Source of the DNA: Nitrospira moscoviensis
GTDB lineage: Bacteria > Nitrospirota > Nitrospiria > Nitrospirales > Nitrospiraceae
Reading direction: 5' to 3'
DNA: 64,000 nt
Assembly (NCBI RefSeq): GCF_001273775.1
Contig: NZ_CP011801.1
Coordinates: 3,450,001 to 3,514,000 of the forward strand
Shown here: piece by piece, positions 1 through 7,869 of the stretch
How positions within the stretch are numbered: the stretch's first letter is position 1
How the letters are laid out: every line of letters starts with the position of its first letter
Notes under the pieces: model-generated
Databases searched by the model: none
What the model saw: the letters and a program-made list of their open reading frames with translations, nothing else
What the model was told of the DNA's origin: nothing
Made by a program: the position numbers and the translations under genes

Positions 1-365
1 TAGTTGTAGCCGATCAGCCAGAGCAAGGCCAGTACCAGCAACGCGAGCTGGACGCCGTAGACGGCGCCGATCCAACCGGCCAGCCACCCGAACATTCGAC
101 CACCGTCTTCACCGAGCATGGCCGACCAGCCCGATTCACGGCCCACCCGATAGGCCGCAAGGGCTGTTGTCATCCCTACAAGGCCGCTCACGGCTAACAG
201 GATGACCGGCTCCGACAGCGGCAGGAAATATTTGGCAACTCGATACAGGCCGAATGCGACCAGTCCGGGCACCAACATCACGATGCGCTTCCGTTTGCGC
301 ACCGAGTCTTCCGTGACGGCCAAGCTGAGACTTGGCAGCACGCGTAACGCCATGCGATGCAGCAT
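1..365 (-). CDS. Hypothetical membrane protein (3' end outside window)
   Basis: I do not recognise this protein. The reading frame opens at ATG 365 behind a GGAG five bases upstream and runs off the left edge after 121 codons. The visible part has a basic N-terminal stretch (about residues 20-27, RKRKR) followed by at least three hydrophobic segments (about residues 28-47, 51-72 and 92-120), so it is probably an integral inner-membrane protein. It lies in the same direction as the PCP_red gene upstream, separated from it by a repeat-rich 90-base spacer. Function unknown; the C-terminus is not visible. Confidence 0.55.
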   Translation of the reverse strand, partial: MLHRMALRVLPSLSLAVTEDSVRKRKRIVMLVPGLVAFGLYRVAKYFLPLSEPVILLAVSGLVGMTTALAAYRVGRESGWSAMLGEDGGRMFGWLAGWIGAVYGVQLALLVLALLWLIGYN

Positions 366-375
366 CACAACTCCA

Positions 376-461
376 GTGATGAGTGATGGGTGATGCGTGA
401 TGCGTCGAAACGAGCTTGTGCGCTTCTTGGCTGATCACTCATCACCGATCACCCATCACTT
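376..461. repeat. Intergenic GTGAT-type palindromic repeat
   Basis: The left arm (about 376-402) is built from four tandem GTGATG units and the right arm (about 432-459) from ATCACY units, so the two arms can pair as a long imperfect hairpin. The element fills almost the whole gap between the PCP_red stop and the next gene. A related element lies at 28208-28276. It may act as a REP-like processing or termination signal; that role is inferred. Confidence 0.55.
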
Positions 462-950
462 CTTCGAACCGCCGATCCCGAAATACTTCGCCTTCACTTC
501 TTCCATGAGGGCCACCGTGACCCTGGACGCTCCGCGCTCCGCCGCGGTGCGTTCCAGTTCGATCCGCGCCATGGCCCGCACCGGTGCGGGCACGTTCGCC
601 AAGCGCCGTTCGGCTTCGCCATCCCATTGAATCCGTTCCCCGGTGCGGGGACGCAGCAACGTGTCATAGCTGACGACTCGTTCGCCCCGGGCGCGGACGT
701 CCTGTTCCACCTCGTCGCGGAACAGCGGTGCGAAGTACGGCGGCAGGCGCTCCAACCGATGGAGCGCCTCATCGGTCCACATCAGACGATCGACGAAGCT
801 TCCCGCCTGCCCGGCCTGGAGATCGACCCCGACTTTGAACCCACAGCCCCGGCATTCCGAACGGACGAACCATTGCGGCGAGCCGTCTTCATACGCCCGC
901 TCTTCGATGCCTTCGGTATGCATCCAGCGCCCGCAGCCGCAGGTCAGCAT
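456..950 (-). CDS. PCP_red-domain (protochlorophyllide-reductase-like) zinc-ribbon protein
   Basis: This 164-residue protein starts with a probable zinc ribbon (C4, C6 and a CRGC pair near 34-37). Its C-terminal 50 residues (about 110-160) look like the PCP_red domain: an AERRLANVP stretch, a long helix with ARIELERTA, then ALMEEVKAKYFG. That domain is known from light-independent protochlorophyllide reductase subunit B, where it is a small helical C-terminal module. No photosynthesis genes are nearby, so a role in chlorophyll synthesis is unlikely. The gene follows the DUF420 gene by six bases and is probably the last of a three-gene operon with the methyltransferase. Function is open. Confidence 0.7.
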   Translation of the reverse strand: MLTCGCGRWMHTEGIEERAYEDGSPQWFVRSECRGCGFKVGVDLQAGQAGSFVDRLMWTDEALHRLERLPPYFAPLFRDEVEQDVRARGERVVSYDTLLRPRTGERIQWDGEAERRLANVPAPVRAMARIELERTAAERGASRVTVALMEEVKAKYFGIGGSKK

Positions 951-956
951 GGGCGT

Positions 957-1670
957 TCATCCGATCTTTCCGGGATATAAAATGTACAGCATCGTGTACG
1001 TGAAGGTGCCGGTCACAAACAAGATGCAGTAGATGATCATCGTAAACGTGCCCAAGACACGATGCCGCCGTGCGCCGCTGGGCCACAGGCGCTGAATGGT
1101 CGTTTCAATGCCAAGGACAAAAGCGACGAGGATCAAAAAACCCACGTACACTTCCAGCTTGCGCATCGAAAACCCGGCTGTGGCGCCTCGCAGAGCAAAG
1201 GCCAGTAACGCCAGCACGGTAGTGGCTCCCAGAATCGCCCCGATCCGTTTCCAAGTGGTGACCAGAGGCGCCTCGTTCAATTGTCGACGATCTCCCACGA
1301 ATATCTGCGTGCGGAACCCGAGAATAATCATGTAGATCGCCATGACCAGGCCGATGATCACCAGAATGATGTGCACAACGAGGACCGGAATGAACACATG
1401 GTCATAGAGCTCCTGGGATCCGCCGAACCCTTCCTTGCCTTCCACTGCCAGTACGCCGAGCTGCCGAAACAGATAGTAGGCGACGAAGAAGGCCAGCATT
1501 GCGATCATGCCGCAGAACATCAGCCAATGGTGAGCGTCGGCTTGCCGCTTCCGCGCCTGTACCCACCCGATGATGAAGAGCCCCGTAAAGAGCGTGGCCA
1601 TCAGCTGGCTCAAATCGGCGCCGATCGTGGCATGTGTCCCTAGAAAGCCCGGATCTTTCAACCACTCCAT
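957..1670 (-). CDS. DUF420-like polytopic membrane protein
   Basis: The 237-residue protein has about six to seven hydrophobic segments (for example residues 23-40, 50-70, 90-115, 143-165, 173-192 and 212-232) and almost no soluble domain. Length, the histidines close to membrane segments (HHWLMFCG near 47, DHVFIPVLVVHII near 90) and overall pattern match DUF420 proteins, some of which (CtaM) help in haem-copper oxidase assembly. Its ATG directly abuts the TAG of the methyltransferase, and AAGGTG about eight bases upstream can serve as ribosome binding site. Translational coupling is likely. A role in cytochrome or copper-oxidase maturation is inference from the family. Confidence 0.65.
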   Translation of the reverse strand: MEWLKDPGFLGTHATIGADLSQLMATLFTGLFIIGWVQARKRQADAHHWLMFCGMIAMLAFFVAYYLFRQLGVLAVEGKEGFGGSQELYDHVFIPVLVVHIILVIIGLVMAIYMIILGFRTQIFVGDRRQLNEAPLVTTWKRIGAILGATTVLALLAFALRGATAGFSMRKLEVYVGFLILVAFVLGIETTIQRLWPSGARRHRVLGTFTMIIYCILFVTGTFTYTMLYILYPGKIG

Positions 1671-2654
1671 CTATTTCACACCTTGCACCACGGCGGTGCG
1701 TTCCAGCTCCGTGATTGATGCAAATCCGGCTCGCCTCATCCACTCCATCGCATCGCCGGTCTTGTAGCATCCACCCTGTTGGGTATTGACGAGGATATGG
1801 ACCGCGAAGGCCGTGGTCCAAGCCGGCCCCGTCCCGGTCTCATCCAGAAACCGGTCTTTGATCACCAGCCGCCCGCCCGGCACGAGATGATCGAAGACTT
1901 TCCGGACCAACGCTTCATTCGTCTCGAACGTCTGATAATGCAGGATGTCCGACATCAATACCAGATCGTACGGCCCGCTGAGCCCGTCCGTATTGAAGTC
2001 GCCGGGATGCAACGCAATCCGCGATTCCAGCCCGGCCTCCTTCACCGTTTTTTCCGTGAGCCTCAGAGTAGCGGGCAGATCGAAAATGGTTGCGGTCAAC
2101 TCCGGGTAGGTCTGACAGAACGCGATGGAATTGGTCCCCGCCCCGCCCCCGAGATCCAGCATTCGAAGAGGTCCGCTGAGTTGCAGCCGCTGGGCAAAAT
2201 CCGGGCCGCTCTGCTTGCCGATCCGGTGCAGGACGGCCAAGACATTGGCCCCCAGCTCCGGATCCGTTTCGAAAACATGACGATCCACCGACCGCCGGCC
2301 GGTTCTGATCGTCTGCTCCAATTTCCCCCAGTTGTCCCATTCGGCGTCATGCAGCAACAGGAGATGCCCGATGTACTGCGATGAGTGCCGGACGAGGTGG
2401 GCGGCGGCCGTGGCGGAATTGGCATAGCGGTCGCCTTCTCTGTGCAAGAGCCGCAGCGCGACCAGCGCGTTCAACAGGAGCGTCAAGGCAGAGGGATCGG
2501 CCCCGATGCGGGCGGCGATGTCATCCGCCGGCTTCGCCTTTCCGTCGAGAGCCGAAAAGACATCGAGCTTGACGGCGGTGAGAAGAATCTTCGTTTCCCA
2601 GTAATAGCCGAGCTGGAAGACTTCCGCGAGCGAGAGTTCCCGTGACACGCCCAT
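1671..2654 (-). CDS. SAM-dependent O-methyltransferase (acetylserotonin O-methyltransferase-like)
   Basis: A 327-residue class I methyltransferase with an N-terminal winged-helix dimerisation domain (about residues 10-100) and a Rossmann SAM-binding domain; motif I is MLDLGGGAGTNS near residue 165. Downstream motifs VLMSDILH and PGGRLVIKDRFLDE follow the plant/bacterial COMT-like family order. Substrate unknown; such enzymes methylate hydroxyls of small aromatic or quinone-like molecules. The ATG at 2654 directly follows AAGGGG with no spacing, so translation may begin at the GTG two codons later (2648), which has a six-base spacing. It is the first gene of the operon with the DUF420 and PCP_red genes. 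Confidence 0.8.
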   Translation of the reverse strand: MGVSRELSLAEVFQLGYYWETKILLTAVKLDVFSALDGKAKPADDIAARIGADPSALTLLLNALVALRLLHREGDRYANSATAAAHLVRHSSQYIGHLLLLHDAEWDNWGKLEQTIRTGRRSVDRHVFETDPELGANVLAVLHRIGKQSGPDFAQRLQLSGPLRMLDLGGGAGTNSIAFCQTYPELTATIFDLPATLRLTEKTVKEAGLESRIALHPGDFNTDGLSGPYDLVLMSDILHYQTFETNEALVRKVFDHLVPGGRLVIKDRFLDETGTGPAWTTAFAVHILVNTQQGGCYKTGDAMEWMRRAGFASITELERTAVVQGVK

Positions 2655-2740
2655 CCCCTTAGGAGCCGGATCCGTTGAAATTTTGGCATCTTACCGAGTT
2701 CGGAAACGGAAAGGCAAGGCAACGAGCGGGCGGATGGAGC

Positions 2741-2784
2741 GCCGAAAACACGAAGGGCAGCGGCATGAAACCCGCTGCCCTTCG
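2741..2784 (-). terminator. Rho-independent terminator of the 2815-3612 gene
   Basis: A perfect 13-bp stem (2751-2763 with 2772-2784, eight-base loop) lies 31 bases past the stop codon. Read on the minus strand it is followed by TGTTTTC, a short U-tract. Confidence 0.85.
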
Positions 2785-2814
2785 TTATCAGCTCGTCGCT
2801 GAACGTGAATGCGC

Positions 2815-3612
2815 TTACTTGATCTCGGCCTTCAGATTGGCCGTTCCACCATCCGTCACGTCCACATCGAATTCGAACTTCTTACCTTTGCCGACGAAGG
2901 GATGCCAGACCACCACTTTGTGCTTACCGGCCGGCACGTCCTTGATCTCAAAGGAGCCGTCTTCCTTCACCACCGCATAGTGCGGATTCATCACCGGGAG
3001 GAAGAAGGACTGCATGAACTCGTGCTGGTCGCACTGCAGGCGGTAATAGCCGTCCTTCTCGGCGCCGCCGCGGAAGGTCACCGGCTTTTCCAACTTGTCG
3101 CCCTTCTTGGCCAGACCGATGTTGAACCCGGTCGCCGAGGTGGAGCCCTTTACCGTGAAGCTATGGGGATTGTGCAGCACCCCTTCCTTCGACTTGGGAT
3201 CATCGGGATCGGCGTCGTGGTTCTCGACCTTGAACGGCCGAGTGTTGACCACGATCCCGGCAAACGGCAGAAACTCACAGAATTCGGCGGTCACTTCCGT
3301 TCCCTTATAACCGTCGATGAAACCCTTGTCTTCCACATCATAGACCGCCACGACGGCGTTCTTTAGGCCTCCGTCTTTCCCCACTTCGATTGTCGGCATA
3401 TAACGCTTGTCGCCGTCCACGAGAGCCTTGTTGGGGTTCTTCGGACAGAACTTGGGGTTCGGGAACTTGGCGAAGGAAAACTCCTTCTTCTCCGACTTTC
3501 CTGGATAGGTCACCTTCCCGGCGATGGCCCCGCCGGCGTTCGCGGCGAGAGGCGCCGCCACCAGTGCCACAGCGGCCGCACCGAACATGATGGATAACGC
3601 ACCCTTCTTCAT
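2815..3612 (-). CDS. Exported cupredoxin-like protein with carboxypeptidase-regulatory-like fold
   Basis: Start at ATG 3612, chosen because AAAGGAGG lies seven bases upstream; the frame is open further upstream but without a signal. The 265-residue product has a signal peptide ending near ANAGG, then a beta-rich protein with the segment LQCDQHEFMQ (CX2HX2M) followed by NPHYAV and DVPAGKHKVVVWHP, a typical carboxypeptidase-regulatory/transthyretin-like ending. Together with upstream histidines (LHNPHSF) the CX2HX2M set could form a type 1-like copper site. It is a paralogue of the products at 5849-6787 and 6819-7730. It has its own strong sigma70 promoter and terminator, so it is expressed separately and probably abundantly. 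Periplasmic electron transfer or copper binding is inferred. Confidence 0.75.
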   Translation of the reverse strand: MKKGALSIMFGAAAVALVAAPLAANAGGAIAGKVTYPGKSEKKEFSFAKFPNPKFCPKNPNKALVDGDKRYMPTIEVGKDGGLKNAVVAVYDVEDKGFIDGYKGTEVTAEFCEFLPFAGIVVNTRPFKVENHDADPDDPKSKEGVLHNPHSFTVKGSTSATGFNIGLAKKGDKLEKPVTFRGGAEKDGYYRLQCDQHEFMQSFFLPVMNPHYAVVKEDGSFEIKDVPAGKHKVVVWHPFVGKGKKFEFDVDVTDGGTANLKAEIK

Positions 3613-3769
3613 GTGACTGCCTCCTTTGATGAACGAAATACTGATGTGATGATCGTTTCCAAGATCCGCGACGACCGCACAGTCAGGCAGAGAGACATAG
3701 AGGAAATCTCCGGCCTTCAAACACTCGATCTCAACACCAAGACGGCGAGGCCTAGACTTGGACCGAGTA

Positions 3770-3799
3770 TGTATATAAAAATCTACTCCATACTGTCAA
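3770..3799 (-). promoter_or_regulatory. Sigma70 promoter for the 2815-3612 gene
   Basis: On the minus strand a consensus -35 TTGACA (3799-3794) is followed by TATACA after 18 bases (3775-3770) or TATATA after 16 bases (3777-3772). It lies about 155 bases upstream of ATG 3612 and gives a long leader. Confidence 0.75.
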
Positions 3800-3833
3800 T
3801 CTGAAACAAGAGACCTCGGGTCTTTTCGAGCGG

Positions 3834-5201
3834 TTATTTCTTCTGCTGTAGGATATGGAGCAGCGCACCGCCAGCCGTGGTCCGCACGGCGTCGTTCTGG
3901 TCGTGTAGGGCCTCCTTCACCAAAGGGAGGATGGACCGCGTCCCGACATGGCCGAGAGATCGAACGGCGACGATTTTTGGGCCGGGGAGCGGATCGGCGA
4001 GCAGACTCTCAAGCAGCGAGATGGCGCCGTCACGATTCGCGGCGGTGGCCTTGCCGAGGGCGTGGGCCGCGGCGGCGCGGGCGCCCGTATCATTTTGTTG
4101 GGCCAGATGCCTCAGTGTCGACGCGACGGTCTCAAAAGGCTGTCCGAGCTGGAGGAGCGCCGCAGCGGCGGCAGCCCGGACGGAAAAGGCGCCGTCTTTC
4201 AGGCTTGCCGTCAGCGCCGGCACGGATTCGACCGCACCCATGTCGGCAAGGCTCGCCGCAGCGGACTCTCGGACGGCGGGAATGGGATCGTGCAGCAACT
4301 CCTCGATCTTCCTGCGCAGCTCTTTTCTTCCCAGATGCCCGAGCCCTCTCGCCGCCGCGCCGCGTACGGACGGCTGTTTATACGAGAGGAGCTCCGCCAT
4401 AACCGGAACCCCCCGCTGATCGTTCAGCTCGGCGATGAGGCGGATCGCTTCGGCGCGGTCCTCGGGGTTGGGCGCGTCGGCCGCCTGCCGCAACTGATCC
4501 CATGCCTCCTTGCGGCCTAAACGGATGAGCGAGGCGTAAGCGGCAAGCCGCACCGCGTTCAGCTCGTCCTTCGTAGCCGCTTCAATGAGGGGCACCACCC
4601 CAGGATCTCCACTCCGCCCCAATACTTTCACCGCACGAGCCTTAACCAGCCCCGCTTGGTCCTCCAGCGCGGTGCGGAGCTTCGAGGATTTGCGGCCGGC
4701 CTCGGACCGTCCCAGCCCCTCCACCGCCAGTACGCGTACCGGACCCGACCCATCACTCAATCCGTCTTCGAAGAACGGCACGACCTCGTCCGACTCCACT
4801 TCCTTCAGCGCCGTATAGGCGGCGCCGCGCATCTGCTCGCGCATGTCTTTCACCATCACGAGAATGAATCCCAGCGCCACTTCGCGCAGCAACGGCACGT
4901 CGTCCTGCTTCAGCGCCGCCTCCAGCTTGTCATACTCGCCGAGTGCGTCCTTGGGATTGCCGAGCCGCAGCAGTGTCCGCACTTTCAACCGTCGCAGGTC
5001 CGGCGCGGCGGCGGTCGCCTGATCGAGCTTGCCGATTTCCTCGATGGCTTTCTGGTAGTCCTTCTTGTCATAGAGCCGCTGGATTTCCTTAGGGACCGCG
5101 GGACCGGCCGCGACCAGCGGACCCGGGACAGATGTGAGCATCATGCTCGATACGAGGGCGAGGGCGACCGCTCCGTACCGTATTCGGCGAACGAGGTTCA
5201 T
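3834..5201 (-). CDS. Exported HEAT-repeat protein
   Basis: A 455-residue protein with an N-terminal signal peptide (about 1-32, ending PLVAAG), a short TPR-like helical pair (RLYDKKDYQKAIEEIGKL, near 43-60) and then a long run of HEAT/PBS-type helical repeats from about residue 115 to the end, recognisable by repeated AVRxxAAxALxxLG units. HEAT arrays are scaffolds for protein-protein contacts; no catalytic residues are visible. It follows the 218-residue exported protein by seven bases and is probably co-transcribed with the cupredoxin-like proteins upstream, suggesting a periplasmic assembly or docking partner. Specific function unknown. Confidence 0.75.
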   Translation of the reverse strand: MNLVRRIRYGAVALALVSSMMLTSVPGPLVAAGPAVPKEIQRLYDKKDYQKAIEEIGKLDQATAAAPDLRRLKVRTLLRLGNPKDALGEYDKLEAALKQDDVPLLREVALGFILVMVKDMREQMRGAAYTALKEVESDEVVPFFEDGLSDGSGPVRVLAVEGLGRSEAGRKSSKLRTALEDQAGLVKARAVKVLGRSGDPGVVPLIEAATKDELNAVRLAAYASLIRLGRKEAWDQLRQAADAPNPEDRAEAIRLIAELNDQRGVPVMAELLSYKQPSVRGAAARGLGHLGRKELRRKIEELLHDPIPAVRESAAASLADMGAVESVPALTASLKDGAFSVRAAAAAALLQLGQPFETVASTLRHLAQQNDTGARAAAAHALGKATAANRDGAISLLESLLADPLPGPKIVAVRSLGHVGTRSILPLVKEALHDQNDAVRTTAGGALLHILQQKK

Positions 5202-5208
5202 GCGAGCA

Positions 5209-5865
5209 TCATCCTTCGTGGCGTGGGCCGGTGGTGCTGATCCGTTTTCGATACCCCGGCGGCGGCTCGAAATAGGAGTCCGGCTGGGGAGAGACCCGAA
5301 ACCGTTCGTACTCGACCGACCAGTCGCGATCGCGGCTGACGAGCTTCAAGACCACGCCCGTATCCTGATCCACCCATTCGTAGAACCGCTCCATCCGTCC
5401 GTGGCGGTCCGTCTGGACCTCGAAGAGCTGCGCCGGACGGCCGACGGCGGTCGCCTCGCCGACCAGCGTCCTGTTTCGTTCGCCGGGCAGCACCGGACGA
5501 ACGGGCAAGGCATCGTCCGGATCCAACGGCGTGACCAGCAGCTCTTTCTGTTGAGCCAAGACATACCACGTTTCGGACTGATCCGGCCGAATGATTTCAA
5601 TGGCGGCATAGCCGCGCTCGGTGCGCAGCGCGTACTTGTACTCCAGACGCAGACGGTCTCCCTTGGCGAAGACCTGCGCCTGAAATCGCTTCCCGTTGAC
5701 CTGCTTGATCAGCGTCCCGGAAAACTCCGCGATTGCGGGGCGCGCAATATCGCCGGAAGCGGGCGCCGACACCGCCGATAGGCCGAGCAACGGCGCAAGG
5801 AACAAGCAGAATCTTGTCCTCTTCGCCGCCCGGCGCCGTATGACCGAATTACTGTTGATGCTCAA
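5209..5865 (-). CDS. Exported hypothetical protein (possible LolA-like fold)
   Basis: A 218-residue protein with an arginine-rich N-terminus and a hydrophobic signal segment (about 20-37), cleaved near APASG. The mature part is beta-rich, with alternating charged strands (FSGTLIKQVNGKRFQAQVFAK, EWVDQDTGVVLKLVSRD) reminiscent of LolA/LolB-like or DUF4412-type barrels, but I cannot assign a family. The start is uncertain: the only suitable upstream codon is TTG at 5865, overlapping the end of the preceding gene by 17 bases, with no good ribosome binding site. It lies between two cupredoxin-like genes and the HEAT-repeat gene. Confidence 0.6.
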   Translation of the reverse strand: MSINSNSVIRRRAAKRTRFCLFLAPLLGLSAVSAPASGDIARPAIAEFSGTLIKQVNGKRFQAQVFAKGDRLRLEYKYALRTERGYAAIEIIRPDQSETWYVLAQQKELLVTPLDPDDALPVRPVLPGERNRTLVGEATAVGRPAQLFEVQTDRHGRMERFYEWVDQDTGVVLKLVSRDRDWSVEYERFRVSPQPDSYFEPPPGYRKRISTTGPRHEG

Positions 5866-6787
5866 CCAGCGGGTAGATGTCGATGGAGTAGCCCAGCGAC
5901 TCGGGGCCGAACCGGGGATTGTCCATGACCTTGTAGGCCGACCGATTGCCCTTCGGAGCCGGCAGCGAAAGATGCTCCACCAGTTTGCCGCCCGGCTGAA
6001 TCGTGACCATCTTCGTCGTCCCGGGTCCCGTCTGCGGATGCCACACCACCATCTGATAGGTGCCGGGAGGGATCTGATCGATCGAAAATCTTCCGTTCGC
6101 GTCGGTCAAGGCATAGTAGGGATTGTTCACTGCCATCGCCCAGCTCTCCATATAGGCGTGGAAGCCGCACTGCATGTAGAACGTCCGCCGGCCCTTGTTG
6201 AGGTAAATCGGGCCGACCAGGGATTTGCCCGGCGCGTGGTTGTGCGTCGCATGGAGATCACCGCGATGGTGTTCGTGGTTCATGACCAGCGGCGTATTGA
6301 ACAGCACGCGGGCGCCGGCTTCGAGCGACGTTTCATACCCCTGGATGTCGTGCATGACGGGATCCATATTGACGACTTCCACGGCATGGCCGTTCCGCAC
6401 GATGGTCATGAAGGGCTGGAACTGGCAGTCGCGCGCTTCGATCAGCGGCACGGACGTCTCAAACGGCTTGCCCGCTTCGACGCCTTCGAGGAGGACGATG
6501 GCGTCCTTGAGTCCGCCTTGCGGGCTCACCACGAAGTCGCGCAGCAGGCGCCACCCGCGGCCGTTGGAAATGCGCCCGCAATAGGCCGGGTCGGGAAACG
6601 TAATCAGGTTGAAGCCCTTCGGCTCGGGGACCGGACCGTCCAGCACGACGGTGCCTTCCAGGCTCCCTCCATGCGGCACATCCATGACTTCGTACGCCGA
6701 GGCGGGCGTGAGGGAACACAGCACGGCGAAGACTATAGCGGCCACACAAGCCAATCGAGACGCGCGTCGCCATTCATAGAGAAACAC
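5849..6787 (-). CDS. Exported cupredoxin-like protein with CX2HX2M site (paralogue 2)
   Basis: Start is GTG 6787, fixed by GAGGAGG five bases upstream. The 312-residue product has a signal peptide to about residue 31 (PASAYEV), then conserved blocks shared with its neighbour: GGSLEGTVVLDG, PKGFNLITFPDPAYCGRI, MDPVMHDIQGYE, YMQCGFHAYMESW and PPGTYQMVVWHP. The histidine of MHDIQ with C, H and M of CX2HX2M would make a plausible type 1 or purple-like copper site; a His-rich loop (NHEHHRGDLHATHNHAPG) precedes it. The C-terminal third is a carboxypeptidase-regulatory-like beta domain. Copper binding and electron transfer are inferred; no family function is known to me. Confidence 0.75.
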   Translation of the reverse strand: MFLYEWRRASRLACVAAIVFAVLCSLTPASAYEVMDVPHGGSLEGTVVLDGPVPEPKGFNLITFPDPAYCGRISNGRGWRLLRDFVVSPQGGLKDAIVLLEGVEAGKPFETSVPLIEARDCQFQPFMTIVRNGHAVEVVNMDPVMHDIQGYETSLEAGARVLFNTPLVMNHEHHRGDLHATHNHAPGKSLVGPIYLNKGRRTFYMQCGFHAYMESWAMAVNNPYYALTDANGRFSIDQIPPGTYQMVVWHPQTGPGTTKMVTIQPGGKLVEHLSLPAPKGNRSAYKVMDNPRFGPESLGYSIDIYPLVEHQQ

Positions 6788-6818
6788 GGAGCCTCCTCTT
6801 GTTCGGTGTTGCGAGAGG

Positions 6819-7730
6819 TTACGGCACCTGCACTTCCAAGGTCGGCCGGATGTCGATCGGTTTGCCGAGCGCCTGCAAGCCGAAATGCGGATTTTCCGCG
6901 ATTTCGTGGGCGCTACGTCGGCCCTTGGGGGCCTCGAACAGAAAATCCGCCCGGACGGTGCCGTTGGGCGGCACTGTGATCTTTTTTTCCAGCACCGTTC
7001 CGACCCCGGGATGCCAGACGTTCAGGGTATAGTCGCCGGGCGGCACGTCGGTGAGGGAAAACCGCCCATCGCTCCCGGTCACGTGATAGTAGGGATTCTC
7101 GACCGCCAATCCCCAGCTTTCCATGTAGGCGTGGAATCCGCACTGCATGACGAAGAACTTCCGTCCTTTGGTCATGTGAATCGTTTCCTTCACCGGCACA
7201 CCGGCCAGGTGCTCGTGGCTGTCGGCGCCGACGTTCCGTTTGTGATGCGGGTTCATGGGCAGCGGCGTGTTGAACAACACGCGCGGGCCGAGATGGGACG
7301 TCTCGTAGGCTTGGATGTCATGCATGACGGGATCCATGTTCATGACGACCACTTCGTCATGATTGCGCACGACGGTGGCGAAGGGCAAAAAACGGCAATC
7401 CCGCGCTTCGACGGTCTGGGGCTCGAAGTTGAACGGCTTTCCTTTGCCGATATCAGACAAGAACACGACGGCATCTTTGAGCCCGCCGTCGTCGGATACC
7501 TCGAACTCTTTCAAAATCCGCCAGCCGGTGCCGGTCGAAATCCGACCGCAATAGACCGGGTCGGGGAACGTGATCAGATTGAATCCTTTCGGAATCGGCT
7601 TGCCCTCGGACATCGTGACCGTTCCGGTGATCGTCCCGCCGTCCGTCACCTGAATTTCTTCGTAGGCCGAGACCGTTGCGATCGGGCCGGCGAACAGCAT
7701 GCCGGCGAGCAGACAGATACATCCTTTCAT
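6819..7730 (-). CDS. Exported cupredoxin-like protein with CX2HX2M site (paralogue 3)
   Basis: A 303-residue paralogue of the adjacent 5849-6787 product; the two share about half of their residues by eye, in the same block order. The signal peptide ends near VSAYEE. Conserved blocks are GFNLITFPDPVYCGRI, MDPVMHDIQAYE, VMQCGFHAYMESW and PPGDYTLNVWHP. GGAGGAG sits a few bases before ATG 7730. It starts 80 bases after the terminator of the multicopper oxidase gene, so it likely has separate expression or depends on readthrough. Two copies side by side plus a third at 2815 point to gene duplication within the cluster. Confidence 0.75.
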   Translation of the reverse strand: MKGCICLLAGMLFAGPIATVSAYEEIQVTDGGTITGTVTMSEGKPIPKGFNLITFPDPVYCGRISTGTGWRILKEFEVSDDGGLKDAVVFLSDIGKGKPFNFEPQTVEARDCRFLPFATVVRNHDEVVVMNMDPVMHDIQAYETSHLGPRVLFNTPLPMNPHHKRNVGADSHEHLAGVPVKETIHMTKGRKFFVMQCGFHAYMESWGLAVENPYYHVTGSDGRFSLTDVPPGDYTLNVWHPGVGTVLEKKITVPPNGTVRADFLFEAPKGRRSAHEIAENPHFGLQALGKPIDIRPTLEVQVP

Positions 7731-7802
7731 CCAACTCCTCCCCGCGATGACAGTGAAGCGCGCACGAGAGAACGTTGTGTCATCGTACCAAACCGCCGCG
7801 CC

Positions 7803-7836
7803 AAAGAAAAAGGGGGAAGCCGACGGCTTCCCCCTT
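7803..7836 (-). terminator. Rho-independent terminator of the multicopper oxidase gene
   Basis: A 12-bp GC-rich stem (7810-7821 with 7825-7836, three-base loop) lies 33 bases past the oxidase stop. On the minus strand it is followed by a T-rich run (7811-7803, TTTTTCTTT). Confidence 0.9.
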
Positions 7837-7869
7837 CGTCCTTACTTCAACTTCGCCGCGTCGCGGCGG

